Shown: positions 27,912 through 40,589 of the stretch, in pieces | How the letters are laid out: each line of letters starts with the position of its first letter | How positions within the stretch are numbered: the stretch's first letter is position 1 | Assembly: GCF_029222705.1 (NCBI RefSeq) | Contig: NZ_JARGZF010000002.1 | Coordinates: forward strand, 124,001 to 188,000 | Direction of reading: 5' to 3' | Length of the DNA stretch: 64,000 bases | Source of the DNA: Knoellia sp. p5-6-4 | Lineage (GTDB): Bacteria; Actinomycetota; Actinomycetes; Actinomycetales; Dermatophilaceae | The notes under the pieces: generated by a model | Database searches by the model: none | The model's input: only the letters and a program-made list of their open reading frames with translations | What the model was told of the DNA's origin: nothing | Position numbers and translations under genes: made by a program

Positions 27912-30074
27912 GTGACCACCACACGCACCGCCAAGTCTGCGGCAGTCAGGGGGCGCGACGCCTCCCTGCCCAAGCCCGTCGCACGCAAGGCCGGGTGGTC
28001 CGACGTCGACATCCGGGCCGTCGACACGGTGCGGGTCCTCGCCGCGGACGCAGTGCAGAAGGTCGGCAACGGCCACCCGGGCACGGCCATGAGCCTGGCC
28101 CCCGCGGCCTACCTGCTCTACCAGCAGGTGATGCGCCACGACCCCGCCGACCCGCACTGGCTCGGGCGCGACCGGTTCGTGCTCTCCTGCGGGCACTCGA
28201 GCCTCACCCAGTACATCCAGCTCTTCCTCGCCGGCTACGGCGTCGAGCTCGACGACCTGAAGGCGCTGCGCACCTGGGGCTCGATCACCCCGGGCCACCC
28301 CGAGGTGCACCACACCCCCGGCGTCGAGATCACCACCGGCCCGCTCGGATCCGGCCTCGCCTCGGCCGTCGGCATGGCCTTCGCCCAGCGCCGCCAGCGC
28401 GGCCTGCTCGACCCCGACGCCAAGCCCGGTGAGAGCCCCTTCGACCACCACATCTGGGTGCTGGCCTCCGACGGCGACATCATGGAAGGCGTCTCCCACG
28501 AGGCCTGCTCGCTCGCCGGACACCAGGAGCTGGGCAACCTCACGGTCGTCTACGACGCCAACCAGATCTCCATCGAGGACGACACCGACATCTCGTTCTC
28601 CGAGGACGTGGGCAGGCGCTTCGAGGCCTACGGCTGGGACGTCGTCGACGTCGACTGGCGCAAGGACGGCGACGGCGAGACCTACGTCGAGGACGTCGAC
28701 GCGCTCCACGCCGCGCTCGAGAGGTCCAAGCGCTCGAAGCGCCCGACGCTGGTCGTCCTGCACACGATCATCGCCTGGCCCGCGCCGACCAAGCAGGACA
28801 CCGGCAAGTCGCACGGCTCCGCCCTCGGCGCCGACGAGATCGCCGCCACCAAGGAGCTGCTCGGGTTCAACCCGAAGAAGACCTTCGAGGTCGACCGCGC
28901 GGTGCTGACACACACCCGCAAGGCCAAGGCCCGCGGCAAGGCCGCCCGCAAGGCGTGGGACAAGACGTATGCCGCGTGGCGCAAGGCCAACACCGAGCGG
29001 GCCGAGCTGCTCGACCGCCTGGTGGCCGGTGACCTGCCGGCCGGCCTCGACAAGGCCCTGCCGGTCTTCCCCGCCGACAACGAGAAGGGCCTGGCCACCC
29101 GTGCCGCCTCGGGCAAGGTGCTCGGCGCGATCGCCGACGTCATGCCCGAGCTGTGGGGCGGCTCGGCCGACCTCGCCGAGTCGAACAACACCACCATGGA
29201 GGGCGCGGAGTCCTTCATCCCGACCGGCAAGCAGACCCGCGAGTGGAAGGGCGGCCCCTACGGCCGCACGCTCCACTTCGGCGTCCGCGAGCACGGGATG
29301 GGCATGATCCTCAACGGCATCGCGCTCGAGGGCCTCACCCGTCCGTACGGCGGCACGTTCCTCGTGTTCTCCGACTACATGCGTCCCGCCGTCCGCCTCG
29401 CCGCGATCCAGCAGCTGCCCGTGACGTTCGTGTGGACCCACGACTCGATCGGCCTCGGCGAGGACGGCCCGACCCACCAGCCCATCGAGCACCTGGCTGC
29501 ACTGCGGGCGATCCCCGGCCTCGACGTCATCCGTCCCGCGGACGCCAACGAGACCGCCGCCGCCTGGTTGGCGGTGCTGGGGAAGCGCGACCGCCCCGCG
29601 GCCCTCGCGCTGACCCGTCAGGCCGTGCCGGTCTACGACCGCAGGGAGTACGCCAGGGCCCGCAACGTGGCCAAGGGCGGCTACATCATGGCCGAGGCCT
29701 CCACGGGGACCCCCGACGTGATCCTCATCGCCACCGGCTCCGAGGTGCAGCTGGCGGTCGAGGCGCGGAAGACGCTGGAGAGGCAGGGTGTTGGCACTCG
29801 TGTGGTCTCCATGCCGTGCCGCGAGTGGTTCGACGAGCAGAGCGCGGCCTACCGCGAGAAGGTCCTGCCCCGCGCCGTGCGCGCCCGCGTGAGCGTGGAG
29901 GCCGGTGTGCCGCAGGGCTGGCGCGAGCTGGTCGGCGACGCCGGTGAGGTCATCGGCATCGACCACTACGGCGCCTCGGCCGACTTCGCCACGCTGTTCA
30001 AGGAGTTCGGCTTCACCACCGCGGCGGTCGTCGCGGCCGCCAAGAGGTCCATCAAGACCGCGAAGGGAAACTGA
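27912..30074 (+). CDS. tkt: Transketolase
   Basis: 720 residues, TPP-dependent. ASDGDIMEGVSHEACSLAG with VVYDANQIS is the TPP/Mg binding core and FGVREHGMG, SDYMRPAVRLAA are the second domain. Catalyses two-carbon transfer in the pentose phosphate pathway. A GAAGGAG ribosome site lies 12 bases upstream of the GTG, and TAGGCT (27862-27867) is a -10-like box about 45 bp upstream. First gene of the tkt-tal-pgi-zwf-opcA-pgl operon. Confidence 0.95.
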   Translation: MTTTRTAKSAAVRGRDASLPKPVARKAGWSDVDIRAVDTVRVLAADAVQKVGNGHPGTAMSLAPAAYLLYQQVMRHDPADPHWLGRDRFVLSCGHSSLTQYIQLFLAGYGVELDDLKALRTWGSITPGHPEVHHTPGVEITTGPLGSGLASAVGMAFAQRRQRGLLDPDAKPGESPFDHHIWVLASDGDIMEGVSHEACSLAGHQELGNLTVVYDANQISIEDDTDISFSEDVGRRFEAYGWDVVDVDWRKDGDGETYVEDVDALHAALERSKRSKRPTLVVLHTIIAWPAPTKQDTGKSHGSALGADEIAATKELLGFNPKKTFEVDRAVLTHTRKAKARGKAARKAWDKTYAAWRKANTERAELLDRLVAGDLPAGLDKALPVFPADNEKGLATRAASGKVLGAIADVMPELWGGSADLAESNNTTMEGAESFIPTGKQTREWKGGPYGRTLHFGVREHGMGMILNGIALEGLTRPYGGTFLVFSDYMRPAVRLAAIQQLPVTFVWTHDSIGLGEDGPTHQPIEHLAALRAIPGLDVIRPADANETAAAWLAVLGKRDRPAALALTRQAVPVYDRREYARARNVAKGGYIMAEASTGTPDVILIATGSEVQLAVEARKTLERQGVGTRVVSMPCREWFDEQSAAYREKVLPRAVRARVSVEAGVPQGWRELVGDAGEVIGIDHYGASADFATLFKEFGFTTAAVVAAAKRSIKTAKGN

Positions 30075-30077
30075 CGC

Positions 30078-31193
30078 ATGACCGACAACCCAGCCCTGAG
30101 GGCCCTCGCCGACAACGGCGTCTCCGTCTGGCTCGACGACCTCTCCCGCCAGCGCATCCAGAGCGGCAACCTGCAGGAGCTCATCGACACCAAGGGCGTC
30201 GTCGGCGTGACGACGAACCCGTCGATCTTCCAGCTGGCGCTCGCCGAGGGTGACGCCTACGACGAGCAGGTGGCCAAGCTCGCCGCCGAGGGCCGCACCG
30301 TCGACGACACCGTCTTCGTCCTGACGACTGAGGACGTCCGCAACGCCTGCGACATCATGCGTCCCGTCTACGACGCCACCGAGGGCGTCGACGGCCGGGT
30401 CTCCATCGAGGTCGACCCGCGGCTGGCCCACGACACCGCAGCCACCATCGAGGCGGCCCGCACGCTGTGGGCGACGGTCGACCGGCCCAATGTCTTCATC
30501 AAGATCCCCGCCACCGTGGAGGGCCTCCCGGCGATCTCGCAGGTCCTCTCGGAGGGCATCAGCGTCAACGTGACGCTGATCTTCTCCCTCGATCGCTACC
30601 GCGGCGTCATGAACGCCTTCCTCACCGGCCTCGAGCAGGCCCGCGAGGCCGGCCGCGACCTGCACGAGATCGACTCGGTCGCCTCGTTCTTCGTCTCCCG
30701 CGTCGACACCGAGGTCGACAAGCGGCTCGAGACCATCGGCAGCGAGGAGGCGCTCTCCCTGCGGGGCCGGGCCGGTGTCGCCAACGCGCAGCTGGCCTAC
30801 CAGGCGTTCGAGGAGGTCTTCTCCACACCGCGCTGGCAGAACCTCGCCGACGACGGCGCGCACGTGCAGCGTCCGCTGTGGGCCTCCACCGGCGTCAAGA
30901 ACCCCGACTACTCCGACACGCTCTACGTGACCGAGCTGGTGGCGCCGAACACCGTCAACACCATGCCGGAGAAGACGCTGGATGCCGTGATCGACCACGG
31001 CGAGGTCCGGGGCGACACGGTCACCGGCTCCTACACGCAGGCGGCCGAGATCCTCGACGCGCTCGAGCGGCTCGGCATCTCCTACGCCGACGTCACCGCC
31101 CAGCTCGAGAAGGAGGGCGTGGACAAGTTCGAGGCGTCGTGGGAGGAGCTGCTCAAGGGCGTGCGGTCCGAGCTCGACAGGCTGAGCGCGTGA
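30078..31193 (+). CDS. tal: Transaldolase
   Basis: 371 residues, the longer actinobacterial form. [13 protein letters not shown] contains the substrate-binding motif and VFIKIPAT the Schiff-base lysine. It lies 3 bp after tkt. Its stop overlaps pgi as GTGA. Confidence 0.95.
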   Translation: MTDNPALRALADNGVSVWLDDLSRQRIQSGNLQELIDTKGVVGVTTNPSIFQLALAEGDAYDEQVAKLAAEGRTVDDTVFVLTTEDVRNACDIMRPVYDATEGVDGRVSIEVDPRLAHDTAATIEAARTLWATVDRPNVFIKIPATVEGLPAISQVLSEGISVNVTLIFSLDRYRGVMNAFLTGLEQAREAGRDLHEIDSVASFFVSRVDTEVDKRLETIGSEEALSLRGRAGVANAQLAYQAFEEVFSTPRWQNLADDGAHVQRPLWASTGVKNPDYSDTLYVTELVAPNTVNTMPEKTLDAVIDHGEVRGDTVTGSYTQAAEILDALERLGISYADVTAQLEKEGVDKFEASWEELLKGVRSELDRLSA

Positions 31194-32830
31194 GCGCCGT
31201 CGGCGTCGTCGCCTCGGGCCCCGCGGCCGACGCGATCGCCGCCCGGGTGCCCGAGCTCGTCGCCGAGCGCTTCGCGAGCCGCCTGTTCGCCCAGGACGCC
31301 ACGCTGTGGGGTCCCGAGGCCCGGTCCGAGGCGTCCGTCCGGCTCTCCTGGGTGGGCCTGCCCCGCTCGTCCCGCCCCCTCGTCGGCGAGGTTGCCGCCC
31401 TGCGCGAGCACTTCCGGGGCGAGGGCGTCGACCGCGTCGTGCTCTGCGGCATGGGCGGCTCGTCGCTCGCGCCCGAGGTGATCTGCGCCACGGCGGGGGT
31501 GCCGCTCGTGGTGCTCGACTCCTCGGACCCCGACATGGTCCGCTCGGCGCTGGTCGACCTCGAGCGCACCGTCGTCGTGGTCTCCAGCAAGTCCGGGTCC
31601 ACGGTCGAGACCGACTCGCAGCGGCGCGCCTTCCAGGCGGCCTTCTCCGAGGCGGGCATCGACCCCACCGGCCGCATCGTCGTGGTCACCGACCCCGGCA
31701 GCCCCCTGGACCGGGAGTCCCGCGAGGGCGGCTACCGCGTGGTCAACGCCGACCCGAACGTCGGCGGTCGCTACTCCGCACTGACCGCCTTCGGGCTGGT
31801 GCCCTCCGGCCTGGCCGGCGCCGACGTCGAGGCGATCCTCGACGACGCCGAGGCCGTCTCCGACGTGCTCGGCGCCGATGACGAGGGGAACCCGGCCCTG
31901 CGGCTCGGTGCGGCCATGGCCGGCACCAACCCGCTGCGCGACAAGCTCGTGCTGGTCGACGACGGCTCCGGCATCGTCGGCCTGCCCGACTGGGCCGAGC
32001 AGCTCATCGCCGAGAGCACCGGCAAGCGGGGCACCGGCATCCTGCCCGTGGTGGTCGCCGAGGAGGAGGAGTACGAGGTCGAGTGGCCTCCGGACGACGT
32101 CACTGTCCTGCGCCTGAAGGGCGACGCCGAGGACACCGACAGCCCGGACGAGCTCGTCCAGCCCGGCCGCTCCGACATCGAGGTCACGGGCTCGCTCGGC
32201 GCCCAGCTGCTGCTCTGGGAGGCCGCCACCGCCGTCGCGGGGAGGCTTCTCGGCATCAACCCCTTCGACCAGCCGGACGTCGAGAGCGCCAAGAAGGCGG
32301 CCCGCGGCCTGCTCGAGGACAGCGGCGGCCAGGTTCAGCCACCGGCGTTCACCGACGGCGCCGTGGAGGTCCGCGCCCTCGGCGGCGACTGGTTCGGTGA
32401 CGCGACGACGGTCGAGCAGGCCGTGGACGCCCTGCTGCGACGTCTTCGTCCCGACGGCTACGTCGCCGTGATGGCCTACCTCGACCGGCTCGCCGACGCC
32501 TCGCTGGCGGACGTCCGCCCTCGGCTGGCCGCGCACGTCCGGCGGCCGGTGACCTTCGGGTGGGGACCCCGCTTCCTCCACTCGACAGGCCAGTTCCACA
32601 AGGGAGGTCCGGACATCGGCGTCTACCTCCAGGTCACGGCGCAGCCGCGCGAGGACCTCGAGGTCCCCGGTCGCGACTTCACCTTCGGCGAGTTCATCGC
32701 CGCCCAGGCCGCGGGTGACGCGCAGGTGCTGGCCGAGATCGGCCGCCCGGTGCTCCGCCTGCACCTGACCGACCACGACGCCGGCCTCCGACAGGTCGTC
32801 GCCGCACTTTCGCGCCACACGCTGACGTAA
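31190..32830 (+). CDS. pgi: Glucose-6-phosphate isomerase
   Basis: 546 residues of the shorter, SIS-type isomerase found beside tal in Actinobacteria. The sugar phosphate-binding [12 protein letters not shown] and [14 protein letters not shown] match the family; the C-terminal part includes [12 protein letters not shown]. It interconverts glucose-6-P and fructose-6-P. Start at the GTG overlapping the tal stop. Confidence 0.9.
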   Translation: MSAVGVVASGPAADAIAARVPELVAERFASRLFAQDATLWGPEARSEASVRLSWVGLPRSSRPLVGEVAALREHFRGEGVDRVVLCGMGGSSLAPEVICATAGVPLVVLDSSDPDMVRSALVDLERTVVVVSSKSGSTVETDSQRRAFQAAFSEAGIDPTGRIVVVTDPGSPLDRESREGGYRVVNADPNVGGRYSALTAFGLVPSGLAGADVEAILDDAEAVSDVLGADDEGNPALRLGAAMAGTNPLRDKLVLVDDGSGIVGLPDWAEQLIAESTGKRGTGILPVVVAEEEEYEVEWPPDDVTVLRLKGDAEDTDSPDELVQPGRSDIEVTGSLGAQLLLWEAATAVAGRLLGINPFDQPDVESAKKAARGLLEDSGGQVQPPAFTDGAVEVRALGGDWFGDATTVEQAVDALLRRLRPDGYVAVMAYLDRLADASLADVRPRLAAHVRRPVTFGWGPRFLHSTGQFHKGGPDIGVYLQVTAQPREDLEVPGRDFTFGEFIAAQAAGDAQVLAEIGRPVLRLHLTDHDAGLRQVVAALSRHTLT

Positions 32831-32839
32831 GGGCACTGC

Positions 32840-34381
32840 ATGACTCCAGCCCGGGTGACCCAGGGCCACAACCCCCTCCGCGACCCCCGCGACAAGCGCC
32901 TCCCCCGCATCGCCGGCCCCTGCGGCCTGGTGCTGTTCGGCGTCACGGGCGACCTCGCGCGCAAGAAGCTGATGCCGGCGGTCTACGACCTGGCCAACCG
33001 CGGCCTGCTGCCGCCGGGCTTCTCGCTGGTCGGCTTCGCCCGACGCGACTGGGCCGACCAGGACTTCGGCAAGGTCGTCTACGAGGCGGTCAAGCAGCAC
33101 GCGCGCACGCCGTTCCGCGAGGACGTCTGGCGCAACCTCTCCGAGGGCTTCCGTTTCGTACCGGGCGTGTTCGACGACCCGGCGGCGTTCGACCTGCTGG
33201 CCGAGACCGTCCACTCGCTCGAGGCCGAGCGCGGCACCGGCGGCAACCAGGCGTTCTACCTCTCCATCCCGCCCGCGTTCTTCTCCACGGTCTGCGAGCA
33301 GCTCGAGCGCTGCGGGCTGACCAAGTCCACCGACGGGAGCTGGCGGCGGGTCGTGATCGAGAAGCCGTTCGGCCACGACCTGAAGAGCGCCCGCGAGCTC
33401 AACGACATCGTCGAGGGCGTCTTCCCGCCGGACTCGGTGTTCCGCATCGACCACTACCTCGGCAAGGAGACGGTGCAGAACCTGCTGGCGCTGCGCTTCG
33501 CCAACCAGCTGTTCGAGCCGGTCTGGAACGCCAACTACGTCGACCACGTGCAGATCACGATGGCCGAGGACATCGGCATCGCGGGCCGGGCCGGCTACTA
33601 CGACGGCATCGGCGCCGCCCGCGACGTCATCCAGAACCACCTCCTGCAGCTGCTCGCGCTGACCGCCATGGAGGAGCCGGTGTCGTTCGACGCCGAGCAC
33701 CTGCGCGCCGAGAAGGAGAAGGTGCTCTCTGCGGTGCGCCTGCCAGAGGACCTGTCCAAGGCCACGGCTCGCGGCCAGTACGCAGCCGGCTGGCAGGGCG
33801 GGGAGCAGGTCATCGGCTACCTCGACGAGGACGGCATCAAGGCCGACTCCACGACCGAGACGTATGCCGCGCTGAAGCTCGAGATCGACAGCCGCCGGTG
33901 GGCGGGGGTCCCCTTCTACCTGCGCACCGGCAAGCGGCTCGGCAAGCGGGTCACCGAGATCGCCGTGGTGTTCAAGCGGGCGCCGCACCTGCCGTTCGCC
34001 CAGACCGCGACGGAGGAGCTGGGCCAGAACGCCATCGTCATCCGCGTGCAGCCCGACGAGGGCATCACCATGCGCTTCGGCGCCAAGGTGCCCGGCGCGC
34101 AGATGGAGGTGCGCGACGTCTCCATGGACTTCGGCTACGGCCGCGCCTTCACCGAGTCCAGCCCCGAGGCCTACGAGCGGCTCATCCTCGACGTGCTCCT
34201 CGGCGATCCGCCGCTGTTCCCGCGGCACGAGGAGGTCGAGCTGTCCTGGAAGATCCTCGACCCGGTCGAGCGCTTCTGGGCCAGGCACGGACGGCCCGAC
34301 CCCTACCCCGCCGGCGGCTGGGGCCCCGAGTGCGCCGACGAGATGATGCGCCGCGACGGCCGTGTCTGGAGGATGCCGTGA
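32840..34381 (+). CDS. zwf: Glucose-6-phosphate 1-dehydrogenase
   Basis: 513 residues. The NADP fold is seen in VLFGVTGDLARKKL and the substrate motif RIDHYLGKETVQN holds the catalytic residues. First oxidative step of the pentose phosphate pathway. Starts 9 bp after pgi. The stop overlaps opcA as GTGA. Confidence 0.96.
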   Translation: MTPARVTQGHNPLRDPRDKRLPRIAGPCGLVLFGVTGDLARKKLMPAVYDLANRGLLPPGFSLVGFARRDWADQDFGKVVYEAVKQHARTPFREDVWRNLSEGFRFVPGVFDDPAAFDLLAETVHSLEAERGTGGNQAFYLSIPPAFFSTVCEQLERCGLTKSTDGSWRRVVIEKPFGHDLKSARELNDIVEGVFPPDSVFRIDHYLGKETVQNLLALRFANQLFEPVWNANYVDHVQITMAEDIGIAGRAGYYDGIGAARDVIQNHLLQLLALTAMEEPVSFDAEHLRAEKEKVLSAVRLPEDLSKATARGQYAAGWQGGEQVIGYLDEDGIKADSTTETYAALKLEIDSRRWAGVPFYLRTGKRLGKRVTEIAVVFKRAPHLPFAQTATEELGQNAIVIRVQPDEGITMRFGAKVPGAQMEVRDVSMDFGYGRAFTESSPEAYERLILDVLLGDPPLFPRHEEVELSWKILDPVERFWARHGRPDPYPAGGWGPECADEMMRRDGRVWRMP

Positions 34382-35595
34382 TCGTCGACCTGCCCAGCAC
34401 CACGACCAAGGAGATCAGCAAGAAGCTGGTGCGGCTGCGCCAGGACGTCGGCGCGATGGCCCTGAGCCGGGTGCTGACGCTCGTGCTGGTCGTCGACGAG
34501 CGGCACGCCGAGGACGCCATCCAGGTCGCCAACGACGCCAGCCACCAGCACCCGTGCCGCATCATCGCCGTCGTGACCGGCAACAAGCGGGGCGCCTCAC
34601 GCCTCGACGCCCAGATCCGGGTCGGCGGCGACGCCGGCGCGAGCGAGGTCGTGGTCCTGCGCCTCTACGGTCCGCTGACCCGCCACGGGCGCAGCGTGGT
34701 GATCCCGCTCCTGCTGCCCGACTCCCCCGTGGTCGCGTTGTGGCCCACCGCGGCCCCTCGACGGATCTCGGAGGACGCCATCGGCGCGATGGCCCAGCGC
34801 CGCATCACCGACGCCGCCGCGGCCAGGAACCCCCGGGCCGAGATGAAGCACCGGGCCGAGACCTACGCGCCGGGCGACACCGACCTGGCCTGGACCCGGA
34901 TCACCCTGTGGCGGGGCCTGCTCGCCGCCGCCCTCGACCAGCCGCCCTACGAGCCGGTGCTCTCCGCCACGGTGACCGGCGGCTCGGACTCCCCGTCGGC
35001 GGACCTGCTGGCGGCGTGGCTCGCGCAGTACCTCAAGTGCCCGGTCCGGCGCACCCGGTCCCGGGCGGGCACCGGCATCGTCAGCGTCCGGCTCGAGCGC
35101 CGCGCCGGCAACATCGACCTCGTGCGGCCCGAGGGCGACACGGCGACGTTGATCCAGCCCGGGCAGCCGGACCGCACCATCTCGCTGCCGCACCGCAGCG
35201 ACGCCGAGTGCCTGGCCGACGAGCTGCGCAGGCTCGACCCGGACGAGGTCTACCAGGAGGTCATGACCCGGGGCATGCCGCAGCTGGCCGCGCCCTCCAA
35301 GGGCAAGACCGCCAGCGAGGCGGTGGCCGACGGCGAGGCGCCCTCCGTGGTCGAGGCCGAGCGAACCCTGCGCCGGCTGCGCCGCGGTGCCCGCATCGAG
35401 AGCCGCAGCGCCATGGTGGAGGCGGCGCCCGAGCCAGAGGCACGCGCTGACACCGCAACCGTCAAGAAGGCTGCGGCCCGCAGGCTGGCCAGGGCCAAGG
35501 CAGGCACCGACTCCGACGCCGCACACGGCGACGAGTCCGGTGCCGGCGCCGATCCCGGCAGCGACGCCGGCAGCACGGCAGGGGCGGCGTCGTGA
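34378..35595 (+). CDS. opcA: Glucose-6-phosphate dehydrogenase assembly protein OpcA
   Basis: 405 residues. Family hallmarks include LSRVLTLVLVV, PCRIIAVVTGN, VIPLLLPDSPVVALW and TRSRAGTGIVSVRLERR. OpcA activates or assembles Zwf in Actinobacteria. The last 70 residues are a low-complexity Ala/Asp/Gly tail. Start at the GTG overlapping the zwf stop. Confidence 0.93.
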   Translation: MIVDLPSTTTKEISKKLVRLRQDVGAMALSRVLTLVLVVDERHAEDAIQVANDASHQHPCRIIAVVTGNKRGASRLDAQIRVGGDAGASEVVVLRLYGPLTRHGRSVVIPLLLPDSPVVALWPTAAPRRISEDAIGAMAQRRITDAAAARNPRAEMKHRAETYAPGDTDLAWTRITLWRGLLAAALDQPPYEPVLSATVTGGSDSPSADLLAAWLAQYLKCPVRRTRSRAGTGIVSVRLERRAGNIDLVRPEGDTATLIQPGQPDRTISLPHRSDAECLADELRRLDPDEVYQEVMTRGMPQLAAPSKGKTASEAVADGEAPSVVEAERTLRRLRRGARIESRSAMVEAAPEPEARADTATVKKAAARRLARAKAGTDSDAAHGDESGAGADPGSDAGSTAGAAS

Positions 35596-36371
35596 GCCGC
35601 CCGCCCCTGGTCGTCGTCCACCGCGACAAGCAGCTGCTCGCCGACGCGGCGGCCGCCCGGCTGGTGACGGCCATCGTCGACGCCCAGGCGTCGCGCGGCG
35701 AGGCCGACATCGTGCTCACCGGTGGCTCGATGGGCTCGGCGATCCTCGCCTCGCTCGGGGCGAGCCCCGCGTGCGACGCGATCGACTGGTCCCGCGTGAA
35801 CCTCTGGTGGGGTGACGAGCGCTACCTGCCCGCCGGCGACCCCGAGCGCAACGAGACCCAGGCGCGCGCGGCGCTGCTCGACGAGGTCGGGCTCGAGCCC
35901 GCGCGCGTTCATGCGATGCCCGCCTCCGACGGCCCCGAGGGTGCCCGCGTCGAGGACGCGGCCCGACGGTATGCCGCCGAGCTGGCCTCCGAGGCGGAGC
36001 TCGGTGAGGACGTGCCCCGCTTCGACGTGGTCATGCTGGGCGTGGGGCCGGACGCGCACGTCGCCTCGCTCTTCCCGGAGCACCCGGCGCTGCACGAGCA
36101 GGAGGCGACCGTCGTGGCGGTGCACGGCTCGCCGAAGCCTCCGCCCACGCGGATCTCGTTGACCTTCCGCGCCCTGTGCGCGGCGCGCGACGTGTGGTTC
36201 CTCGTCTCCGGTGACGACAAGGCGAAGGCGGTGGGCCTGGCGCTCTCCGGGGCGGGTCCGCGCCAGGCGCCGGCCGCCGGGGTGAGCGGCACCCGGTCCA
36301 CCACGTGGCTCATCGACCGAGCCGCGGCCACCCACGTGCCACGGGCGTTGGTGCGGATCAGCTCCCCCTGA
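35592..36371 (+). CDS. pgl: 6-phosphogluconolactonase
   Basis: 259 residues of the DevB family; WWGDERYLPAGDPERNETQA and MLGVGPDAHVASLFPEHPAL are conserved. It hydrolyses 6-phosphogluconolactone after Zwf. GTG start overlaps the opcA stop. Last gene of the operon, followed by a strong terminator. Confidence 0.94.
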   Translation: MSRPPLVVVHRDKQLLADAAAARLVTAIVDAQASRGEADIVLTGGSMGSAILASLGASPACDAIDWSRVNLWWGDERYLPAGDPERNETQARAALLDEVGLEPARVHAMPASDGPEGARVEDAARRYAAELASEAELGEDVPRFDVVMLGVGPDAHVASLFPEHPALHEQEATVVAVHGSPKPPPTRISLTFRALCAARDVWFLVSGDDKAKAVGLALSGAGPRQAPAAGVSGTRSTTWLIDRAAATHVPRALVRISSP

Positions 36372-36406
36372 CGTTCCTCCGACGCCCCTGCCCCCCTCGC
36401 GAAACG

Positions 36407-36450
36407 AAACCCACCGCGTGGCCCCGTATCCGGGGCCGTGCGGTGGGTTT
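36407..36450. terminator. Strong terminator between pgl and rbpA
   Basis: AAACCCACCGC pairs with GCGGTGGGTTT (11 bp) and, after a GT/GT bulge, GGCCCCG pairs with CGGGGCC. The outer AAA/TTT bases make a T-run on either strand, so it can end transcription from both pgl and, on the minus strand, rbpA. Confidence 0.85.
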
Positions 36451-36472
36451 TCGTCGGGGTGCGTCCCGGGTG

Positions 36473-36823
36473 CTACTGGATGAGCTTGCGCTCACGCAGC
36501 GTGGCCAGGGCCTCCTCGAGGATCGCCTTGCCGTCGGCGTCGGAGCGGCGCTCCTTCACGTAGGCCAGGTGCGTCTTGTAGGGCTCGACCCGCGGCGGGG
36601 CCGGCGGGTTCGCCTCGTCCTGGCCCGCTGGGAAGCCGCAGCGCGGGCAGTCCCACGTCTCGGGGATGCTCAGACCCGGCTCCTCGGCGAAGCTCGGGCG
36701 GGTCTGGTGGCCGTTGGCGCACCAGTAGGAGACGAAGACGCGGGGAGCGGCGTCGCCGCGCTCGGCCTCCCCCATGGGTCCGGCGCCGACTCGGCTGCCG
36801 CGGATTGCGTTGCCACCTGCCAT
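36473..36823 (-). CDS. rbpA: RNA polymerase-binding protein RbpA
   Basis: 116 residues, starting MAGGNAIRGSRVGAGPMGEA with the sigma-interacting N-terminal tail and a zinc region with CANGH and CPRCG. RbpA stabilises RNA polymerase with the principal sigma factor in Actinobacteria. It lies in opposite orientation to pgl, 42 bp downstream of secG on the minus strand. Confidence 0.95.
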   Translation of the reverse strand: MAGGNAIRGSRVGAGPMGEAERGDAAPRVFVSYWCANGHQTRPSFAEEPGLSIPETWDCPRCGFPAGQDEANPPAPPRVEPYKTHLAYVKERRSDADGKAILEEALATLRERKLIQ

Positions 36824-36865
36824 GGTCAGTTGTGCCTTTCAGCGTTCAGTTCAGTCAGCGTCACG

Positions 36866-37111
36866 TCAGGCGGAGAAGCGCTCGATGAGCCCGAGGCCCA
36901 CGATGCAGGCGAACCACACGACCGCCACGGCCACCGTGAAGCGGTCGAGGTTGCGCTCGGCCACGGAGGAGGAGCCCAGCGAGGTCGACATGCCGCCACC
37001 GAACATGTCCGACAGGCCGCCGCCCTTGCCCTTGTGCAGGAGGATCAGGAGGGTCAGGAACAGGCCCCCAATGACCAGCAGCACCTGCAGGCCAATCTTT
37101 ACGGCTTCCAC
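36866..37111 (-). CDS. secG: Preprotein translocase subunit SecG
   Basis: 81 residues. Two hydrophobic helices around the LLHKGKGGGLSDMFGG loop are the SecG layout. Accessory of the SecYEG channel. Start placed at GTG (VEAVKIGLQV) preceded by AAGGGA; the longer reading frame upstream is unrelated. Downstream of tpiA, as usual in Actinobacteria. Confidence 0.92.
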   Translation of the reverse strand: MEAVKIGLQVLLVIGGLFLTLLILLHKGKGGGLSDMFGGGMSTSLGSSSVAERNLDRFTVAVAVVWFACIVGLGLIERFSA

Positions 37112-37268
37112 GCGTTTCCCTTGTCCGTCGACGTCTGTGTCTCGCCGCACCACAAAGTGCAGCACGGGTCAGAATACCTGCTCGCTCCCGAGCGGCCGAA
37201 CCTCGGGCACCGGCGCGCCGGGCGCCCGTGCACCGACGTCAGCGCACCGGCGCCCGCACCCGCTCGGC

Positions 37269-38075
<807 letters not shown>

Positions 38076-38143
38076 GGGACTCCTTGTCGGTGTGGGTGCG
38101 GCAGCCGTGTGCGTACCGCGCTCGCGCTCTCGGTGTGCCTGTG

Positions 38144-38173
38144 GTGGGCCGGGCCGCGTGCGGCCCGGCCCAC
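38144..38173. terminator. Perfect hairpin between pgk and tpiA
   Basis: GTGGGCCGGGCCGC and GCGGCCCGGCCCAC are perfect 14-bp complements with a 2-base centre, in the 121-bp pgk-tpiA gap. No T-run. It may partly terminate or protect the upstream pgk message and so set relative levels. Confidence 0.5.
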
Positions 38174-38196
38174 CCGTCCTGGTCCAGCTGAGGCGC

Positions 38197-39399
38197 TCAG
38201 TCCTCGTCGAGGACGGTCAGGCCGGGCAGCTCCTTGCCCTCGAGGTACTCCAGGCTGGCGCCGCCACCGGTCGAGATGTGGCCGAACTGGTCGTCGTCGA
38301 AGCCGAGCTGGCGCACGGCGGCAGCCGAGTCGCCGCCGCCCACCACGGTGAGGGCGCCCTTCCGGGTCAGCTCGACGAGGGCCTCCGCCACGGCCGCCGT
38401 GCCCTCGGCATACGGGTCCATCTCGAACGCGCCCATCGGGCCGTTCCAGAAGACCGTCCTGCAGTGCTTGAGCTTCTCGGCGAACAGGAACCCGGACTCC
38501 GGTCCGATGTCCAGGCCCATCCGGTCGGCGGGGATGGCGCCTGCGGGCACCACCTGCGGGTCGGCGTCGGCCGAGAACTCGGTGGCCGCGACGATGTCGA
38601 CCGGCAGGACGATCTCGACGCCCCGCTCGTGGGCCTGGTCGAGGTAGCCCTTGACCACCTCGACCTGGTCGGCCTCCAGCAGGCTCTTGCCCACCTCGTA
38701 GCCCTGGGCCTTCAGGAAGGTGAAGACCATGCCGCCACCGATGAGGAGGCGGTCGGCGGTCTGGAGCAGGTTGTCGATGACACCGAGCTTGTCGGACACC
38801 TTCGCGCCACCCAGCACCACGGCATACGGACGCTCCGGGTCCTTGGTGAGGCGCTGCAGCACACCGACCTCGGTCTCCACCAGTCCACCCACGGCGTGCG
38901 GCAGTCGCCGCGCCACGTCGTAGACCGAGGCCTGCTTGCGGTGGACGACGCCGAAGCCGTCGGAGACGAAGACGTCTGCGAGAGAGGCGAGCTCGTCGGC
39001 GAAGGCGCCACGCTCGGCCTCGTCCTTGGAAGTCTCCCCTGCGTTGAAGCGCAGGTTCTCCAGCAGCACCACGTCGCCGTCACCGGAGGCCTCGACGGCC
39101 GCCTTGGCGGAGTCGCCCACGGTGTCCTCGGCGAACCGGACCTCGCGGCCGAGCACCTCGCCGAGCCGCTTCGCCACCGGAGCGAGCGAGTACTTCGGCT
39201 CTGGCGTGCCCTTCGGGCGGCCGAGGTGGGCGCACACGATGACGCGTGCGCCCGCCTCGCAGAGGGCCTGGATGGTCGGCGCCGACGCGCGGATGCGGCC
39301 GTCGTCGGTGATGGTCTGGCCGTCGAGCGGCACGTTGAGGTCGGACCGGACGAGCACCCGCCTGCCGCGGAGGTCGCCCAGGTCAGCGATCGTCTTCAC
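38197..39399 (-). CDS. pgk: Phosphoglycerate kinase
   Basis: 400 residues. [19 protein letters not shown] and GGGDSAAA are conserved. GTG start ([10 protein letters not shown]) chosen because it gives the family N-terminus, 17 bp after gap. Contains two TAT-GCC copies of the recurrent word. Confidence 0.95.
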   Translation of the reverse strand: MKTIADLGDLRGRRVLVRSDLNVPLDGQTITDDGRIRASAPTIQALCEAGARVIVCAHLGRPKGTPEPKYSLAPVAKRLGEVLGREVRFAEDTVGDSAKAAVEASGDGDVVLLENLRFNAGETSKDEAERGAFADELASLADVFVSDGFGVVHRKQASVYDVARRLPHAVGGLVETEVGVLQRLTKDPERPYAVVLGGAKVSDKLGVIDNLLQTADRLLIGGGMVFTFLKAQGYEVGKSLLEADQVEVVKGYLDQAHERGVEIVLPVDIVAATEFSADADPQVVPAGAIPADRMGLDIGPESGFLFAEKLKHCRTVFWNGPMGAFEMDPYAEGTAAVAEALVELTRKGALTVVGGGDSAAAVRQLGFDDDQFGHISTGGGASLEYLEGKELPGLTVLDED

Positions 39400-39416
39400 G
39401 CTCGCCGCGTCCCGTG

Positions 39417-40589
<1,173 letters not shown>

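Noticed and set aside
27867-30998. Very long antisense reading frame opposite tkt and tal
   Set aside because: It has high-GC codon bias effects, matches no protein and faces genes with clear domains. Similar long frames occur antisense to most genes here.
31082-34288. Long antisense reading frame opposite pgi and zwf
   Set aside because: A mirror of G+C-rich third positions; pgi and zwf have conserved motifs.
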